A stretch of 7,175 nt of DNA from the NCBI GenBank assembly GCA_007129145.1, contig SKWC01000216.1, positions 1-7,175 of the forward strand, written 5' to 3'. This document shows, in pieces, positions 7,169-7,175 of this stretch. The notes under the pieces are model-generated. The model saw nothing but the letters and a program-made list of their open reading frames with translations, was not told where the DNA came from and made no database searches. The position numbers and the translations under genes are program-made. This stretch comes from Rubritepida sp. GTDB lineage: Bacteria > Pseudomonadota > Alphaproteobacteria > Acetobacterales > Acetobacteraceae. Each line of letters starts with the position of its first letter. The first letter of the stretch is position 1.

Positions 7169-7175
7169 GCTGCGA

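Overview
The window is one strand-uniform block of a bacterial glycogen operon, read entirely on the minus strand. In transcription order it holds glgP (glycogen phosphorylase), glgC (ADP-glucose pyrophosphorylase), glgA (glycogen synthase) and glgX (debranching enzyme), the last cut by the left edge of the window. The DNA is very GC-rich, with G/C at most third codon positions. The proteins look proteobacterial. GlgC and GlgA resemble alphaproteobacterial (Agrobacterium/Rhodospirillum-type) versions more than those of E. coli. An alphaproteobacterium, possibly Rhodospirillales/Acetobacteraceae, is a reasonable inference, but no rRNA or other phylogenetic marker is present to confirm it.

Layout from right to left (5' to 3' of the transcript): 18 bases of leader with a Shine-Dalgarno sequence; glgP (7157-4683, GTG start); a 132-base gap (4682-4551) with a strong GC hairpin just after glgP and a very good Shine-Dalgarno sequence before glgC; glgC (4550-3243); glgA (3238-1802), starting 4 bases after the glgC stop; and glgX (from 1809), whose start overlaps the glgA stop by 8 bases. 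Apart from the glgP-glgC gap there is almost no non-coding DNA, and I see no RNA genes, mobile elements or CRISPR arrays.

Together the genes cover both directions of glycogen metabolism. GlgC makes ADP-glucose and GlgA adds it to the alpha-1,4 glucan. GlgP shortens outer chains to glucose-1-phosphate, and GlgX removes the short branch stubs that GlgP leaves. The branching enzyme GlgB, needed to make the alpha-1,6 branches, is not in the window and must lie outside it if present. All catalytic residues I could check are intact in the four proteins.

I do not see an undescribed system here. The points worth a second look are modest: a 15-base tandem repeat extending the GlgC C-terminus, an Arg at the position of the E. 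coli GlgC activator lysine, the hairpin between glgP and glgC, the missing glgB, and a degenerate N-terminal domain in GlgX.
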